DNA of 64,000 bases from Vreelandella hamiltonii (lineage in GTDB: Bacteria > Pseudomonadota > Gammaproteobacteria > Pseudomonadales > Halomonadaceae): assembly GCF_014651775.1 (NCBI RefSeq), contig NZ_BMXN01000008.1, positions 1 to 64,000 on the forward strand, written 5' to 3'. A program made the position numbers and the translations under genes. The notes beneath the pieces are model-generated. The model searched no databases, was not told the DNA's origin, and saw only the letters and a list, made by a program, of their open reading frames with translations. The first letter of the stretch is position 1, and each line of letters begins with the position of its first letter. This document shows, one piece after another, positions 27,038 to 35,560 of the stretch.

Positions 27038-28469
27038 CCACATGCTTCACTTCCAGGTAGGCACTCAACCCCCAAGGGCCCAGCTCGCGCCCGATTCCAC
27101 TGCGCTTGAAGCCACCCCAGGCGGTTTCGGGCAGCACGAGCTGCTCGCTGTTGTACCAGATACTGCCCGCTTTCAGCTGGCGGCCAATCCGCTTGGCGCG
27201 TTCTGGATCACCGCTGATCACCGTGGCGGCGAGGCCAAAGTCACTGTCATTGGCAAGCCGAATGGCTTCGGCCTCGCTTGCCACGCTGCGACCGCAAAGC
27301 ACGGGGCCGAAGATCTCTTCTTTCCACAGACGGCTCTCTACCGGCACATCGCGGTAAAGCGTGGGTGCCAGAAAATAGCCTTGGGTGGGTAGCGTGCGAT
27401 GCCGCCCATCGCGCACTACCGTCAGCCCTTCCTGCTCGGCAATATCGAGATAGCGCTGTACGGCATCGCGCTGCCTGGCGCTGGTCAACGGCCCCAGGTC
27501 GGTGCCTTCAGCGAGCGGGTCTCCCAGCGTCAGCGCGTCCATACGCTCGGCAAGCGCCGCGTAGAGCGCCTCGGCAACGTCTTCGTGCACCAGCAGTCGC
27601 GAGGTGGCAGAGCAAATCTGCCCGGCGTTGAAGTAGATACCCGCCATCACCCAGTCAGCGGCCTGGGCGGGGTCGGCATCGTCCATCACCAGGATGGGGG
27701 ATTTGCCGCCCAGCTCCAGCGATACGCTCGCAGTGCGCGCGCTGGCGGCCTGCATAACGGCCTCGCCAACGCGGTTACTGCCGGTAAAGGAGATTTTATC
27801 CACACCTGCATGGTGAGTGAGCGGCGCGCCAATGCCTTCACCGTCGCCATTGAGCAGATTCAGCACGCCTGCGGGAAGGCCAATGTCCAGCGCGATCTCC
27901 GCCAGCACCCGCTCGGGCAGCGGGGTGACTTCCGAGGGTTTGAACACCACCGTACAGCCTGCGGCCAGCGCGGGCGCCAGCTTCCAGGCGCTGGTCACCA
28001 GCGGGAAGTTCCAGGGCGCAATCAGCCCCACGACGCCGACAGGGTCATGATAGGTGCGGGCTTCTACGCCTTCCATTTCGAGACTGACGCGCTCTCCTTG
28101 GCGCGCATCCAGCGCTTTGGCTTGGGCGGCGTAATAGCGGTAACAGGCAATCGCATCGTCCAGATCGATCCCTGCCTCGGCCAGCGGTTTGCCGTTGTTG
28201 GTCGCCGACAGCTGCATCAAGACCTCACGACGTGCCTGTAGCGCCTCGGCCAACCTGGTCAGATACTCGGCCCGTGCCGCCCCACCCAACGCCTGCCACT
28301 CGGGCTGTGCCTGCCGGGCAGCGGCCACCGCCGCATCGACGTCTGCCGCATCGCCACCGGTCACTCGCGCGATCCGCTCTTCGCGGTAAGGGTTCATCAC
28401 ATCGAGCAGGCGAGTGCCCGCCGAGGCGACCCATTGATTATTGATGAACTGCTGGTCGAGAGTCTGCAT
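27024..28469 (-). CDS. Aldehyde dehydrogenase, probable 4-guanidinobutyraldehyde dehydrogenase
   Basis: 481-residue NAD-dependent aldehyde dehydrogenase of the betaine/aminoaldehyde type. PWNFPLVTSAWKLAPALAAGC, SFTGSNRVGE, the catalytic Glu in LELGGKSPI and the catalytic Cys in FNAGQICSATSR are present. AGGA lies 9 nt before ATG 28469. It is last in the minus-strand run guanidinobutyrase, YjiH-like, AruI-like, aldehyde dehydrogenase. In the arginine transaminase pathway of Pseudomonas, KauB oxidises 4-guanidinobutyraldehyde to 4-guanidinobutyrate; the position here points to that step. Other aminoaldehydes remain possible. Confidence 0.8.
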   Translation of the reverse strand: MQTLDQQFINNQWVASAGTRLLDVMNPYREERIARVTGGDAADVDAAVAAARQAQPEWQALGGAARAEYLTRLAEALQARREVLMQLSATNNGKPLAEAGIDLDDAIACYRYYAAQAKALDARQGERVSLEMEGVEARTYHDPVGVVGLIAPWNFPLVTSAWKLAPALAAGCTVVFKPSEVTPLPERVLAEIALDIGLPAGVLNLLNGDGEGIGAPLTHHAGVDKISFTGSNRVGEAVMQAASARTASVSLELGGKSPILVMDDADPAQAADWVMAGIYFNAGQICSATSRLLVHEDVAEALYAALAERMDALTLGDPLAEGTDLGPLTSARQRDAVQRYLDIAEQEGLTVVRDGRHRTLPTQGYFLAPTLYRDVPVESRLWKEEIFGPVLCGRSVASEAEAIRLANDSDFGLAATVISGDPERAKRIGRQLKAGSIWYNSEQLVLPETAWGGFKRSGIGRELGPWGLSAYLEVKHVVGPA

Positions 28470-28478
28470 GGGAACGTC

Positions 28479-30107
28479 CTAGTCGGGAAGTGAGCACGCC
28501 CGCTGCCAGGCAGCGGCGTCGATTTCAATCAGTAGCGGGCCGCTGGGCACGCGCTGAGCAAGCGCTCTGGAAAGCTCGTCGGGGCTCTCTACCAGCATGC
28601 CGGGGCAGCCGAAGCCTTCGGCCAAGGTGAGAAAATTGGGCGCTTGAATATCGACCCCCAGGCGGGCCACGTCGTTGGCATCCATGTAGCGGCGAATCTC
28701 TTCATAACCGGCGTTGTGCCATAGCACGATGACCACTGGCAGGCGGGCTTCCACCGCAGTGGCAAGCTCCGAAAGCGTAAACATCACCCCGCCGTCTCCC
28801 ACCAGCGCGACGACGGGGAGATCAGGCCGGGCTAGCTGTGCTCCTAGTGCCGCAGGCAGCCCATAGCCCAGGGTGCCGTAGCCGGTAGAGGCGTTGAAGT
28901 AGCGCCTGGGCGCAGGCTGGCTAACCAGATGGTTACCGGCATACACCGGCGCGGTGGAATCACCGACCAGGATGGCCTCAGGCAGGTGGTCGGCCAGCGC
29001 GGCATAAAGCGGTACGAAATCGCGAAACGCAGGATCATTGGCCAAATCCAATGCGTTTAGCGCAGCGGCCGTTCGCTCGGCGCCCTGACGTTTCAGCGGC
29101 GCTGAAAAGTGCTCAAGCAGAAGCTCTAAACTGCGCCCGGCATCACCCACCAAACCCAGCGTGGTGCGCTGATTGCGCACCAATTGCTCGGGGTCCAGGT
29201 CGATTCGAATCAGCGTGCCGTTGAGGTGAAAACCGTCGTCGAAAACGACGTCATAGTCGGTTTCGCCCAGCTCGGTGCCTATGGCCAGAATCACATCGGC
29301 ACTGGCAGCCAGCCCCCTGACGGCAGGCAGCGCGGCATTGGCCCCCAGGTCCAGCGGGTGATCACGGCCCAGCAGCCCCTTGGCGTTGATGGTCGTCACC
29401 GTGGGCGCATCCAGTTGCTCAACCAGCGCTCGCGCGGCTTCTGGCGTTGACACACAGCCACCCCCCAGCAGCACCAGGGGCTGCTTCGCCGCCTGGAGCA
29501 AGCGAGCCGCTTCGGCCACGCCTTCCGGGTCGGGGGCCGCTCGGTATAGCGTTGGCGCTTGCCAACTGGTCGGCACGGGTACGGGTGCATTGAACAGATC
29601 GATGGGGATTTCGATATGCACCGGGCCTGGGCGAGCACCGTTGAACACGGCAAAGGCACGGGCAAGTACCTCCGGCAGCGTGCTGGCATCCAGCAGGGTG
29701 TGGCTGAACCGCGCCACGCCGCTGATCATCTGCTGTTGGCTGGGCAGTTCGTGCAGCCGCCCTTGGCCCAGGCCCAGCGTATCGCGACGATTGACGCTGG
29801 AGATCACCAGCATGGGGATGGAGTCCGCCAGGGCTTGGCCCATGGCAGTGGCCATATTGGTCATCCCCGGCCCGGTGATGATCAGGCAAACACCGGGCTG
29901 GCCACTGGCGCGGGCATAACCATCGGCCATGAACCCCGCGCCCTGCTCATGGCGCGGGGTGATGTGCGCCACCTCGCTACCCTCCAGGCCACGGTACAGC
30001 TCCACGGTATGCACGCCGGGAATGCCAAACAGCGCTCGCACGCCGTAGGTATCGCGCAGCAGGTGGATCAACAGGTCGGCGCAGGACATCGTCTTCGACT
30101 CGTTCAT
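28479..30107 (-). CDS. TPP-dependent 2-keto acid decarboxylase, AruI-like (5-guanidino-2-oxopentanoate decarboxylase)
   Basis: 542-residue acetolactate-synthase-fold enzyme. N-terminal domain has the activating Glu in ALFGIPGVHTVELYRGL / TPRHEQGAGFMADGYARASG, and ITGPGMTNMATAMGQALADS. The C-terminal TPP domain has GDGGVMFTLSELATA (GDG...) and HNAGYEEIRRYM. The N-terminal HTVELYRGL segment and overall pattern match AruI, which decarboxylates 2-ketoarginine to 4-guanidinobutyraldehyde. Start at 30107 has AGGGG 6 nt upstream; longer upstream reading frame is spurious. Neighbouring guanidinobutyrase supports the role. No AruH-type aminotransferase is seen in the window. Confidence 0.8.
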   Translation of the reverse strand: MNESKTMSCADLLIHLLRDTYGVRALFGIPGVHTVELYRGLEGSEVAHITPRHEQGAGFMADGYARASGQPGVCLIITGPGMTNMATAMGQALADSIPMLVISSVNRRDTLGLGQGRLHELPSQQQMISGVARFSHTLLDASTLPEVLARAFAVFNGARPGPVHIEIPIDLFNAPVPVPTSWQAPTLYRAAPDPEGVAEAARLLQAAKQPLVLLGGGCVSTPEAARALVEQLDAPTVTTINAKGLLGRDHPLDLGANAALPAVRGLAASADVILAIGTELGETDYDVVFDDGFHLNGTLIRIDLDPEQLVRNQRTTLGLVGDAGRSLELLLEHFSAPLKRQGAERTAAALNALDLANDPAFRDFVPLYAALADHLPEAILVGDSTAPVYAGNHLVSQPAPRRYFNASTGYGTLGYGLPAALGAQLARPDLPVVALVGDGGVMFTLSELATAVEARLPVVIVLWHNAGYEEIRRYMDANDVARLGVDIQAPNFLTLAEGFGCPGMLVESPDELSRALAQRVPSGPLLIEIDAAAWQRACSLPD

Positions 30108-30117
30108 GCATCGCCCC

Positions 30118-31500
30118 TTAGAAGAAAAACGTGTGGGCCATGAAGGCAATGATCGGCAGCGTAATGGCCGTACGCAGCAGGAACACCACGGCCAGTTCCC
30201 AGAACTTGATGGGAATCTTCGACTTGAGCAGCAGCGCACCGATCTCGGACATATAGACCAACTGGGTCATGGAAAGGCAGGCAATCACGAAGCGGGTCAG
30301 CTCGCTTTCGATGTTGGTAGCCAGCACCGCAGGCAGGAACATGTCCGCGAAGCCTACCAGCGTGGCAGGTGCAGCCGCCTGGGCTTCAGGAATACGCAGC
30401 AGCTCCAGCACCGGCACCATGGGGTACGAGAGCCAGGTAAACAGCGGCGTGAACTCGGCCAGAATCAGCGCCACGGTGCCAATCGCGAATACCAGCGGCA
30501 ACAGCGTCAGGAAGATGTCGATGACGTTGAGCAGCGCCAGCCGGGCCAGCGCTTTTGGCCCGGGTGCGCCCGCCGCACGGCAGGTGGCCTGCAGCAGGCT
30601 GTAACGCAGCAATCCCACGTTGTCAGTGCGCTCTTCGCTCAGCTGGCAGCCCACCGGCTCGTGGTAGTCATCGGATTTACGCGACAGCGGCGGGATACGC
30701 GACACGATCACCGCCGCGATCAACCCGGATACGACGACGGTAAAGTAGAACGGTATGAACAGGTGATTGAGATTGACGAAATTGACCACCAGCAGACTGA
30801 ACGCAATCGACGCTACCGAAAAGTTGGTGGCAATGACCGAGGCTTCACGGCCGTTGTAAAAGCCCTGTTCGTACTGCTGCGAGGTGATCAGCACGCCCAC
30901 CGTGCCCGAACCCATCCAGGAAGCGGTAGCATCGATGGCACTGCGACCCGGCAAGTTGAAGATGACGCGAAACGGCTTACGCACCATGGTGCCAATGAAC
31001 TCCATGAAACCAAACTCGACCAGAAACGGCAGCAGCAGCGCAGCGAAAAAGAAGAACGTCAGCAGCACCGGTGCCAGGTCGTTCAGCATCACGCCGCCGG
31101 TAAAGGACGCCGTCACGAACTCAGGGCCGACCTGAAAAAAGGTCATGATGACGAAGACGGCCCCCAGAACGCGCATGGCAATCCATACGGGGCCCACATC
31201 GAACATCTCCTTGAAGTGGCCTTGCCGTGCCCAGGCAGGCTTTGCCAGCTTGACGTACAGTGTCACCATCACGGAAACGCACAGCACGCCTAGCGCAATG
31301 GAAGGCAGCGCCCCACCCAGCAGGGTCTGCAGGCCATCGGCCATCAGCCCCATGCCGATATTGACGGTCTCACCAAACTGAAAAGGGATCAGAAACAGCA
31401 GCACGCCGATCAGCGAAGGAATCAGAAACTTCAGCAGATGCGCGCGGGGTATCGACGTGGACGAAGCGGATGCTTCCGGCGTCGCTTTAGAGTGTGACAT
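30118..31500 (-). CDS. YjiH-family membrane protein, candidate transporter of the guanidino pathway
   Basis: 460-residue integral membrane protein of the YjiH/nucleoside-recognition (Gate) group, with about ten hydrophobic segments. A central segment, ASWMGSGTVGVLITSQQYEQGFYNGREASVIATNFS (in part), and ATLVGFADMFLPAV are typical of the family. Function of YjiH proteins is poorly defined. ATG 31500 has AGGTG 6 nt upstream. It sits inside the guanidinobutyrate operon, so uptake of arginine, 2-ketoarginine or another guanidino compound is a reasonable but unproven guess. Confidence 0.75.
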   Translation of the reverse strand: MSHSKATPEASASSTSIPRAHLLKFLIPSLIGVLLFLIPFQFGETVNIGMGLMADGLQTLLGGALPSIALGVLCVSVMVTLYVKLAKPAWARQGHFKEMFDVGPVWIAMRVLGAVFVIMTFFQVGPEFVTASFTGGVMLNDLAPVLLTFFFFAALLLPFLVEFGFMEFIGTMVRKPFRVIFNLPGRSAIDATASWMGSGTVGVLITSQQYEQGFYNGREASVIATNFSVASIAFSLLVVNFVNLNHLFIPFYFTVVVSGLIAAVIVSRIPPLSRKSDDYHEPVGCQLSEERTDNVGLLRYSLLQATCRAAGAPGPKALARLALLNVIDIFLTLLPLVFAIGTVALILAEFTPLFTWLSYPMVPVLELLRIPEAQAAAPATLVGFADMFLPAVLATNIESELTRFVIACLSMTQLVYMSEIGALLLKSKIPIKFWELAVVFLLRTAITLPIIAFMAHTFFF

Positions 31501-31550
31501 ACGGTTCACCTATTGGATGTGATTATTGGAGGTGGGCTGGCGGCGTCCTG

Positions 31551-31571
31551 AAGGGGAGCACCACTCCCCTT
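31551..31571 (-). promoter_or_regulatory. Hairpin between gbuA and the YjiH-like gene
   Basis: AAGGGGAG (31551-31558) and CTCCCCTT (31564-31571) with a 5-nt loop form a perfect 8-bp stem in the 137-bp spacer. No T tract follows on the transcribed strand. Likely an intra-operon stability or attenuation element. Confidence 0.5.
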
Positions 31572-31637
31572 CCTGTGTATTGTCATCCGCGCCTTGTCAG
31601 GTCGGCGCTTGGTGCAGGGCACTTTTGCAGGCAGCGC

Positions 31638-32588
31638 TTACGGGCGGCGTTGCGCTGCGGGCAGTACGCAGAGCATTTCATACAGCAGCGTGGCGCCCAT
31701 CAGCGCCGTGTTGCCGCTGGGGTCGTACGGCGGCGACACCTCGACCAGATCCCCGCCCACGATGTTCAAGCCAGCGGCACCGCGCACGATTTCCAGCCCT
31801 TGGGCAGAGGTCAGCCCGCCCATTTCCACCGTGCCGGTACCGGGGGCGACCGAAGGGTCCAGACCATCGATGTCGAAACTGATGTACACCGGGGTATCGC
31901 CCATTTGCTCACGCACTTCAGCCATCAGTGGGGCCAGCGAGCGGTACCAGCACTCTTCGGCGGGCACTACGCGGAAACCCTGCTCGCGGCACCAGTCGAA
32001 ATCTTCCGGGGCATAGCCGGTTCCACGCAGGCCGATTTGCACGACCTTGTCACGGGCCAGCAGCCCTTCCTCCTGGGCACGGCGGAACGGCGTGCCATGG
32101 GCAATGGGCTCACCGAACATGTGCTCGTTCACATCCGCATGGGCATCGATATGAATCAAGCCCACCGGGCCGTGCTTTTTGGCCATGGCGCGTAGAATCG
32201 GCAGCGTCAGCGTGTGCTCGCCCCCCAGCGTCAGAGGAATGCAGTCGTGCTTCAGCACGTCGTCGTAGAAGGCGGTGATGATGTCGACGCTTTTCGGCAG
32301 GTGAAAGGTGTTGATGGGCACGTCACCGATATCGGCGACCTGAAGCCGCTCGAAGGGAGCCGCCCCCGTGGCCATGTTGTAGGGGCGCAACATGCACGAC
32401 TCATCGCGAATCTGGCGTGGCCCCAGGCGGGTACCCGGGCGATTGGAGGTGCCGATATCCATGGGAATGCCGATGAACGCCGCGTCCAACCCTGCTGCGC
32501 TCTGTTGCGTGGGCAGGCGCATCATGGTGGCAGGGCCTGCAAAGCGCGGCATGGTGTTGCCGCCCAGCGGCTGATTGAATTCCGACAT
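31638..32588 (-). CDS. gbuA: Guanidinobutyrase (agmatinase/arginase family)
   Basis: 316-residue binuclear-manganese ureohydrolase that splits 4-guanidinobutyrate to 4-aminobutyrate and urea. Metal ligands: LTLGGEHTLTLP (His), IHIDAHADVNEHMFGE (Asp, His, Asp) and YISFDIDGLDPS (two Asp). The N-terminus QPLGGNTMPRFAGPATMMRLP and the segment RPYNMATGAAPF closely match Pseudomonas GbuA rather than SpeB agmatinase. Start 32588 has AAGGAG 6-7 nt upstream. First gene of the operon, 103 bp downstream of a sigma-54-type promoter. Confidence 0.88.
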   Translation of the reverse strand: MSEFNQPLGGNTMPRFAGPATMMRLPTQQSAAGLDAAFIGIPMDIGTSNRPGTRLGPRQIRDESCMLRPYNMATGAAPFERLQVADIGDVPINTFHLPKSVDIITAFYDDVLKHDCIPLTLGGEHTLTLPILRAMAKKHGPVGLIHIDAHADVNEHMFGEPIAHGTPFRRAQEEGLLARDKVVQIGLRGTGYAPEDFDWCREQGFRVVPAEECWYRSLAPLMAEVREQMGDTPVYISFDIDGLDPSVAPGTGTVEMGGLTSAQGLEIVRGAAGLNIVGGDLVEVSPPYDPSGNTALMGATLLYEMLCVLPAAQRRP

Positions 32589-32690
32589 CGTTCTCTCCTT
32601 GGATTTATTGTGGCCAGCCTGACGGGCCTGGCGCTTCAGCGATTTATCCAGCTCATGCATCGTTGATGCACAGATCAATACACAGACCAC

Positions 32691-32707
32691 TGCACAGACC
32701 ATGCCAA
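32691..32707 (-). promoter_or_regulatory. Sigma-54 (-24/-12) promoter for gbuA operon
   Basis: Minus-strand sequence TTGGCATGGTCTGTGCA has GG and GC separated by exactly 10 bp and matches the RpoN consensus TGGCAC-N5-TTGCA at nearly every fixed position. It reads towards gbuA, with transcription expected near 32679 and a leader of about 90 nt. An enhancer-binding protein is encoded divergently, as expected for such promoters. Confidence 0.7.
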
Positions 32708-32747
32708 GTCACCTGCGCTGATAAATAGGGAGGTTTACCGCCCCATT

Positions 32748-32815
32748 GATGCAAAAATGAATCGCAACGCTAATGAAACGATGCAAAAATGAATCAATGA
32801 GTCATATTTGCATTA
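32748..32815. promoter_or_regulatory. Upstream activator repeats between gbuA and its regulator
   Basis: Two exact 16-bp direct repeats GATGCAAAAATGAATC at 32748-32763 and 32780-32795, spaced 32 bp (three helical turns), plus an inverted partial copy TTTGCAT at 32807-32813. A further palindrome TGCATCGTTGATGCA lies at 32656-32670, downstream of the promoter. The repeats are 40-100 bp upstream of the sigma-54 promoter, the usual place for enhancer sites. Confidence 0.65.
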
Positions 32816-32866
32816 CCCTGTTCATCCAACGATACAAAAGCGGCTGCGGTAGATAAGGAGGAACGC

Positions 32867-34285
32867 ATGAGTGAAATCGACAGGCGCGTACTGCAAACCA
32901 TCGTGGAAACCGCCAATGACCACTTCTTTATCGTCAGCGGCGACGGTCAGATTATGGATATCAGTCCCGGTGCCGAGGCGGTATACGGCGTATCACGGGA
33001 GGAGCTGCTTTCCAGCAGCGTTCAACAGCTCCAGGCCGCCGGTATTCTGAAACCGTCCATCACCATGGAAGTCATCCGCACTCGCCAGCCCGCTCAGCTA
33101 ATGCAAATCACCGGCACGGGCCGCCGCGTCATTGCCGAAGCCTACCCCGTGTTCGTCAACGGCAAGCTGGAGCGCATTGTCAGCCGCTCACGGGATTTGA
33201 CCGACCTTCAGCTGCTGCAGGACGAATACGCCTTGCTGCAAAAACGTTTTAGTGAACACTTGAAACGCAGCCAGGCCGCCCCCGATGCCGAAGAGCAAGC
33301 GCTGGATGACGCGCTGGACCACCTTCAGGTCAGAAGCCATGTGATGCGGGAAATCGCCCTGTTGCTCAAGCGCGTGGCACCATCGGATGCCAACGTGCTG
33401 ATGCTGGGGGAGTCCGGCGTGGGCAAGACGGCCTTTGCCAAGCAGCTCCACCGCTGGAGCGAGCGCCATCATGGCCCGTTCATCGAGGTCAACTGCGCGG
33501 CGATCCCGGAAAACCTGTTCGAGTCGGAGATGTTCGGCTACCAGCCCGGCGCCTTCAGCGGTGCCGCGCGGCAAGGCAAGGCCGGACTGCTGGAGCAGGC
33601 CGAAGGGGGTACGCTCTTTCTGGATGAAATTGGCGAGCTGCCGCTGCTGATGCAGACCAAACTGCTGAAAGTGATTCAGGATGGCAGCCTGACCCGGTTG
33701 GGCGACACGCGGGCTCGTCGCGTCAACTTCCGGCTGGTCGTGGCGACCAATCAGGACTTGGCCAAACGCGTCGAAACCGGCCTGTTCAGGCTGGACCTCT
33801 ACTATCGTCTGAACGTCATCCCCATCACGCTGCCCCCGCTACGCGAGCGCCGCGAAGACATTCCCGTGCTGGTGGAAGCCTGCCTGACCCGGCTGAACCA
33901 CCGCTATGGCCGCCAAAAAATCATCAGTAACCCGGCCTGGTCGACGCTGATGGGCAGCGACTGGCCCGGCAACGTGCGGGAGCTGGAAAACTGGCTGGAA
34001 AGAGCCTGGCTCTCAAGCCCCGGCGACCAGATCGAAGCGCCCGCGGCACCTTCGGCCTCTGAGCCACCCGACACACCGCTGCCCACTGCGTGGCTGACGT
34101 CCCCAGCAGCGTCTCTGCAACAGGACGAAAGCCTGAAGGAGTACCTGGCGCGCATCGAGCGCGAGACCTTGAGCCAACTGTGCAGCACTCTGCCCAGCAC
34201 GTATGCCATCGCCAAACGTTTGGGCATCAGCCAATCCAGCGTCGTGCGCCGCCTGCAGCGTTACGGCATCAAGATCACCCCGTGA
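32867..34285 (+). CDS. PAS-AAA+-HTH sigma-54-dependent activator
   Basis: 472-residue enhancer-binding protein. PAS domain at about residues 10-115 (ligand sensing), AAA+ domain at 155-375 with Walker A GESGVGKT (181-188), Walker B GGTLFLDEIGELP and the sigma-54 contact loop at 228-233. That loop reads GAFSGA instead of GAFTGA. C-terminal Fis/TyrR-like helix-turn-helix (TYAIAKRLGISQSSVVRRLQ) ends the protein. It is divergent from gbuA, and a sigma-54 promoter with upstream repeats lies between them, so it very likely activates the guanidinobutyrate operon in response to a guanidino compound. Confidence 0.88.
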   Translation: MSEIDRRVLQTIVETANDHFFIVSGDGQIMDISPGAEAVYGVSREELLSSSVQQLQAAGILKPSITMEVIRTRQPAQLMQITGTGRRVIAEAYPVFVNGKLERIVSRSRDLTDLQLLQDEYALLQKRFSEHLKRSQAAPDAEEQALDDALDHLQVRSHVMREIALLLKRVAPSDANVLMLGESGVGKTAFAKQLHRWSERHHGPFIEVNCAAIPENLFESEMFGYQPGAFSGAARQGKAGLLEQAEGGTLFLDEIGELPLLMQTKLLKVIQDGSLTRLGDTRARRVNFRLVVATNQDLAKRVETGLFRLDLYYRLNVIPITLPPLRERREDIPVLVEACLTRLNHRYGRQKIISNPAWSTLMGSDWPGNVRELENWLERAWLSSPGDQIEAPAAPSASEPPDTPLPTAWLTSPAASLQQDESLKEYLARIERETLSQLCSTLPSTYAIAKRLGISQSSVVRRLQRYGIKITP

Positions 34286-34379
34286 CCGCCTCACGACATC
34301 AACCTGACATCCAGGCGTCATACAAACGCAACACCTTGCTCTCACTCTAGATCGTCGCCACGCATGACGGATGAGAGCC

Positions 34380-35504
34380 ATGAACCAATCGCGCATTCGC
34401 CTGGCAGGCGTCTCCAAGCACTGGGGCGCGACCACGGCAGTCAACGACATTTCCTTCGATATTCAGCCCGGGCAGTTCGTCATTCTGCTGGGGCCGTCAG
34501 GCTGTGGAAAATCCACCACCCTGCGCATGCTGGCAGGGCTGGACGACGCCAGCAGTGGCCGCATCCATATCGGCGAACGGGACGTGACCCACCTGCCGCC
34601 CGGCGACCGTGGTCTGAGCATGGTGTTTCAGTCCTATGCGCTATTTCCGCACTTGAGCGTGGCCGACAATATCGTCTTTGGCCTGCGCAGCCGCAAGGTA
34701 GCGAAGGCAGAACGGCAGCAGCGCCTGGCCCAGGTGGCCGAGCTGGTGGACCTGACGGATTACCTGCACCGCAAACCGGCACAGCTTTCCGGCGGCCAGC
34801 GCCAGCGGGTAGCGTTGGCGCGCGCCATCATTTCCGAACACCCCATCTGTTTGATGGACGAGCCGCTGTCCAACCTGGATGCGCGGCTGCGCAGCGATAT
34901 GCGCAGGGAGATCAAAGCCCTGCAATCACGACTCGATATGACGGTGGTTTACGTCACTCACGACCAGGTAGAGGCCATGAGCATGGGAGACCGTGTGATC
35001 TTGATGCAACAAGGACATATCGTGCAGGACGGCACACCCGACGAGCTTTATAACCAGCCCGCCAGCGCCTTCGCGGCCAGCTTCATCGGCAGCCCGGCCA
35101 TGAACCTGCTGCCGCTGGTGGCCGGGGAACAGGGAGCGGTGATCGAAGGTGAACCCACCACCCCCGTTGCCCCGTTGCCCGCGGCAGGCGGCCTGTTGGG
35201 CATTCGCCCCGAGGATATCGAACTGCGCGGGGCCTCGGCGGCTGGCCTGCCCGGCCAGGTGGAAAGCGAAGAGTATCTGGGCGCCGACACCATTGCCCAT
35301 GTGAGCGTCGGGCAGCACACCCTGCGTGTGCGGCTGGGCGGCAAACACAGCCTGACGGGCCAGCCCTGTCGGCTTTTCTGGTCGGCAGACAAGGCTCACC
35401 TGTTCGCCCCCTCCGGCGCACGCCGGGACGACCTGTCGGCGCTGGAACTCACGCCGTATCGCACCATTCCGCGCCCGCCGACGGTGGGCTCTTTTCAGCA
35501 CTGA
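34380..35504 (+). CDS. ABC importer ATPase, UgpC/MalK type
   Basis: About 374-residue ATP-binding subunit of a CUT1-type sugar/polyol importer. Walker A GPSGCGKSTT, Q-loop FQSYALFPHLS, signature LSGGQRQRVALARAI, Walker B ICLMDEPLSNLDARL and H-loop VYVTHDQVEAMSM, followed by a C-terminal TOBE/OB region (GIRPEDIEL). ATG 34380 is preceded by GAGAG; ATG 34371 is an alternative. It begins 95 bp after the activator gene. First gene of an ATPase, binding protein, two-permease operon; glycerol-3-phosphate or a disaccharide is a plausible cargo. Confidence 0.85.
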   Translation: MNQSRIRLAGVSKHWGATTAVNDISFDIQPGQFVILLGPSGCGKSTTLRMLAGLDDASSGRIHIGERDVTHLPPGDRGLSMVFQSYALFPHLSVADNIVFGLRSRKVAKAERQQRLAQVAELVDLTDYLHRKPAQLSGGQRQRVALARAIISEHPICLMDEPLSNLDARLRSDMRREIKALQSRLDMTVVYVTHDQVEAMSMGDRVILMQQGHIVQDGTPDELYNQPASAFAASFIGSPAMNLLPLVAGEQGAVIEGEPTTPVAPLPAAGGLLGIRPEDIELRGASAAGLPGQVESEEYLGADTIAHVSVGQHTLRVRLGGKHSLTGQPCRLFWSADKAHLFAPSGARRDDLSALELTPYRTIPRPPTVGSFQH

Positions 35505-35560
35505 GTTTGCTCACCACCCCACAACCCTTGCGACATCACCCACTCTTCGAGGAGTCAGCC

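Noticed and set aside
30106..31293. 395-codon plus-strand open frame opposite the YjiH-like gene
   Set aside because: Low-complexity Gln/His/Arg translation, no ribosome site, complement of membrane-helix codons.
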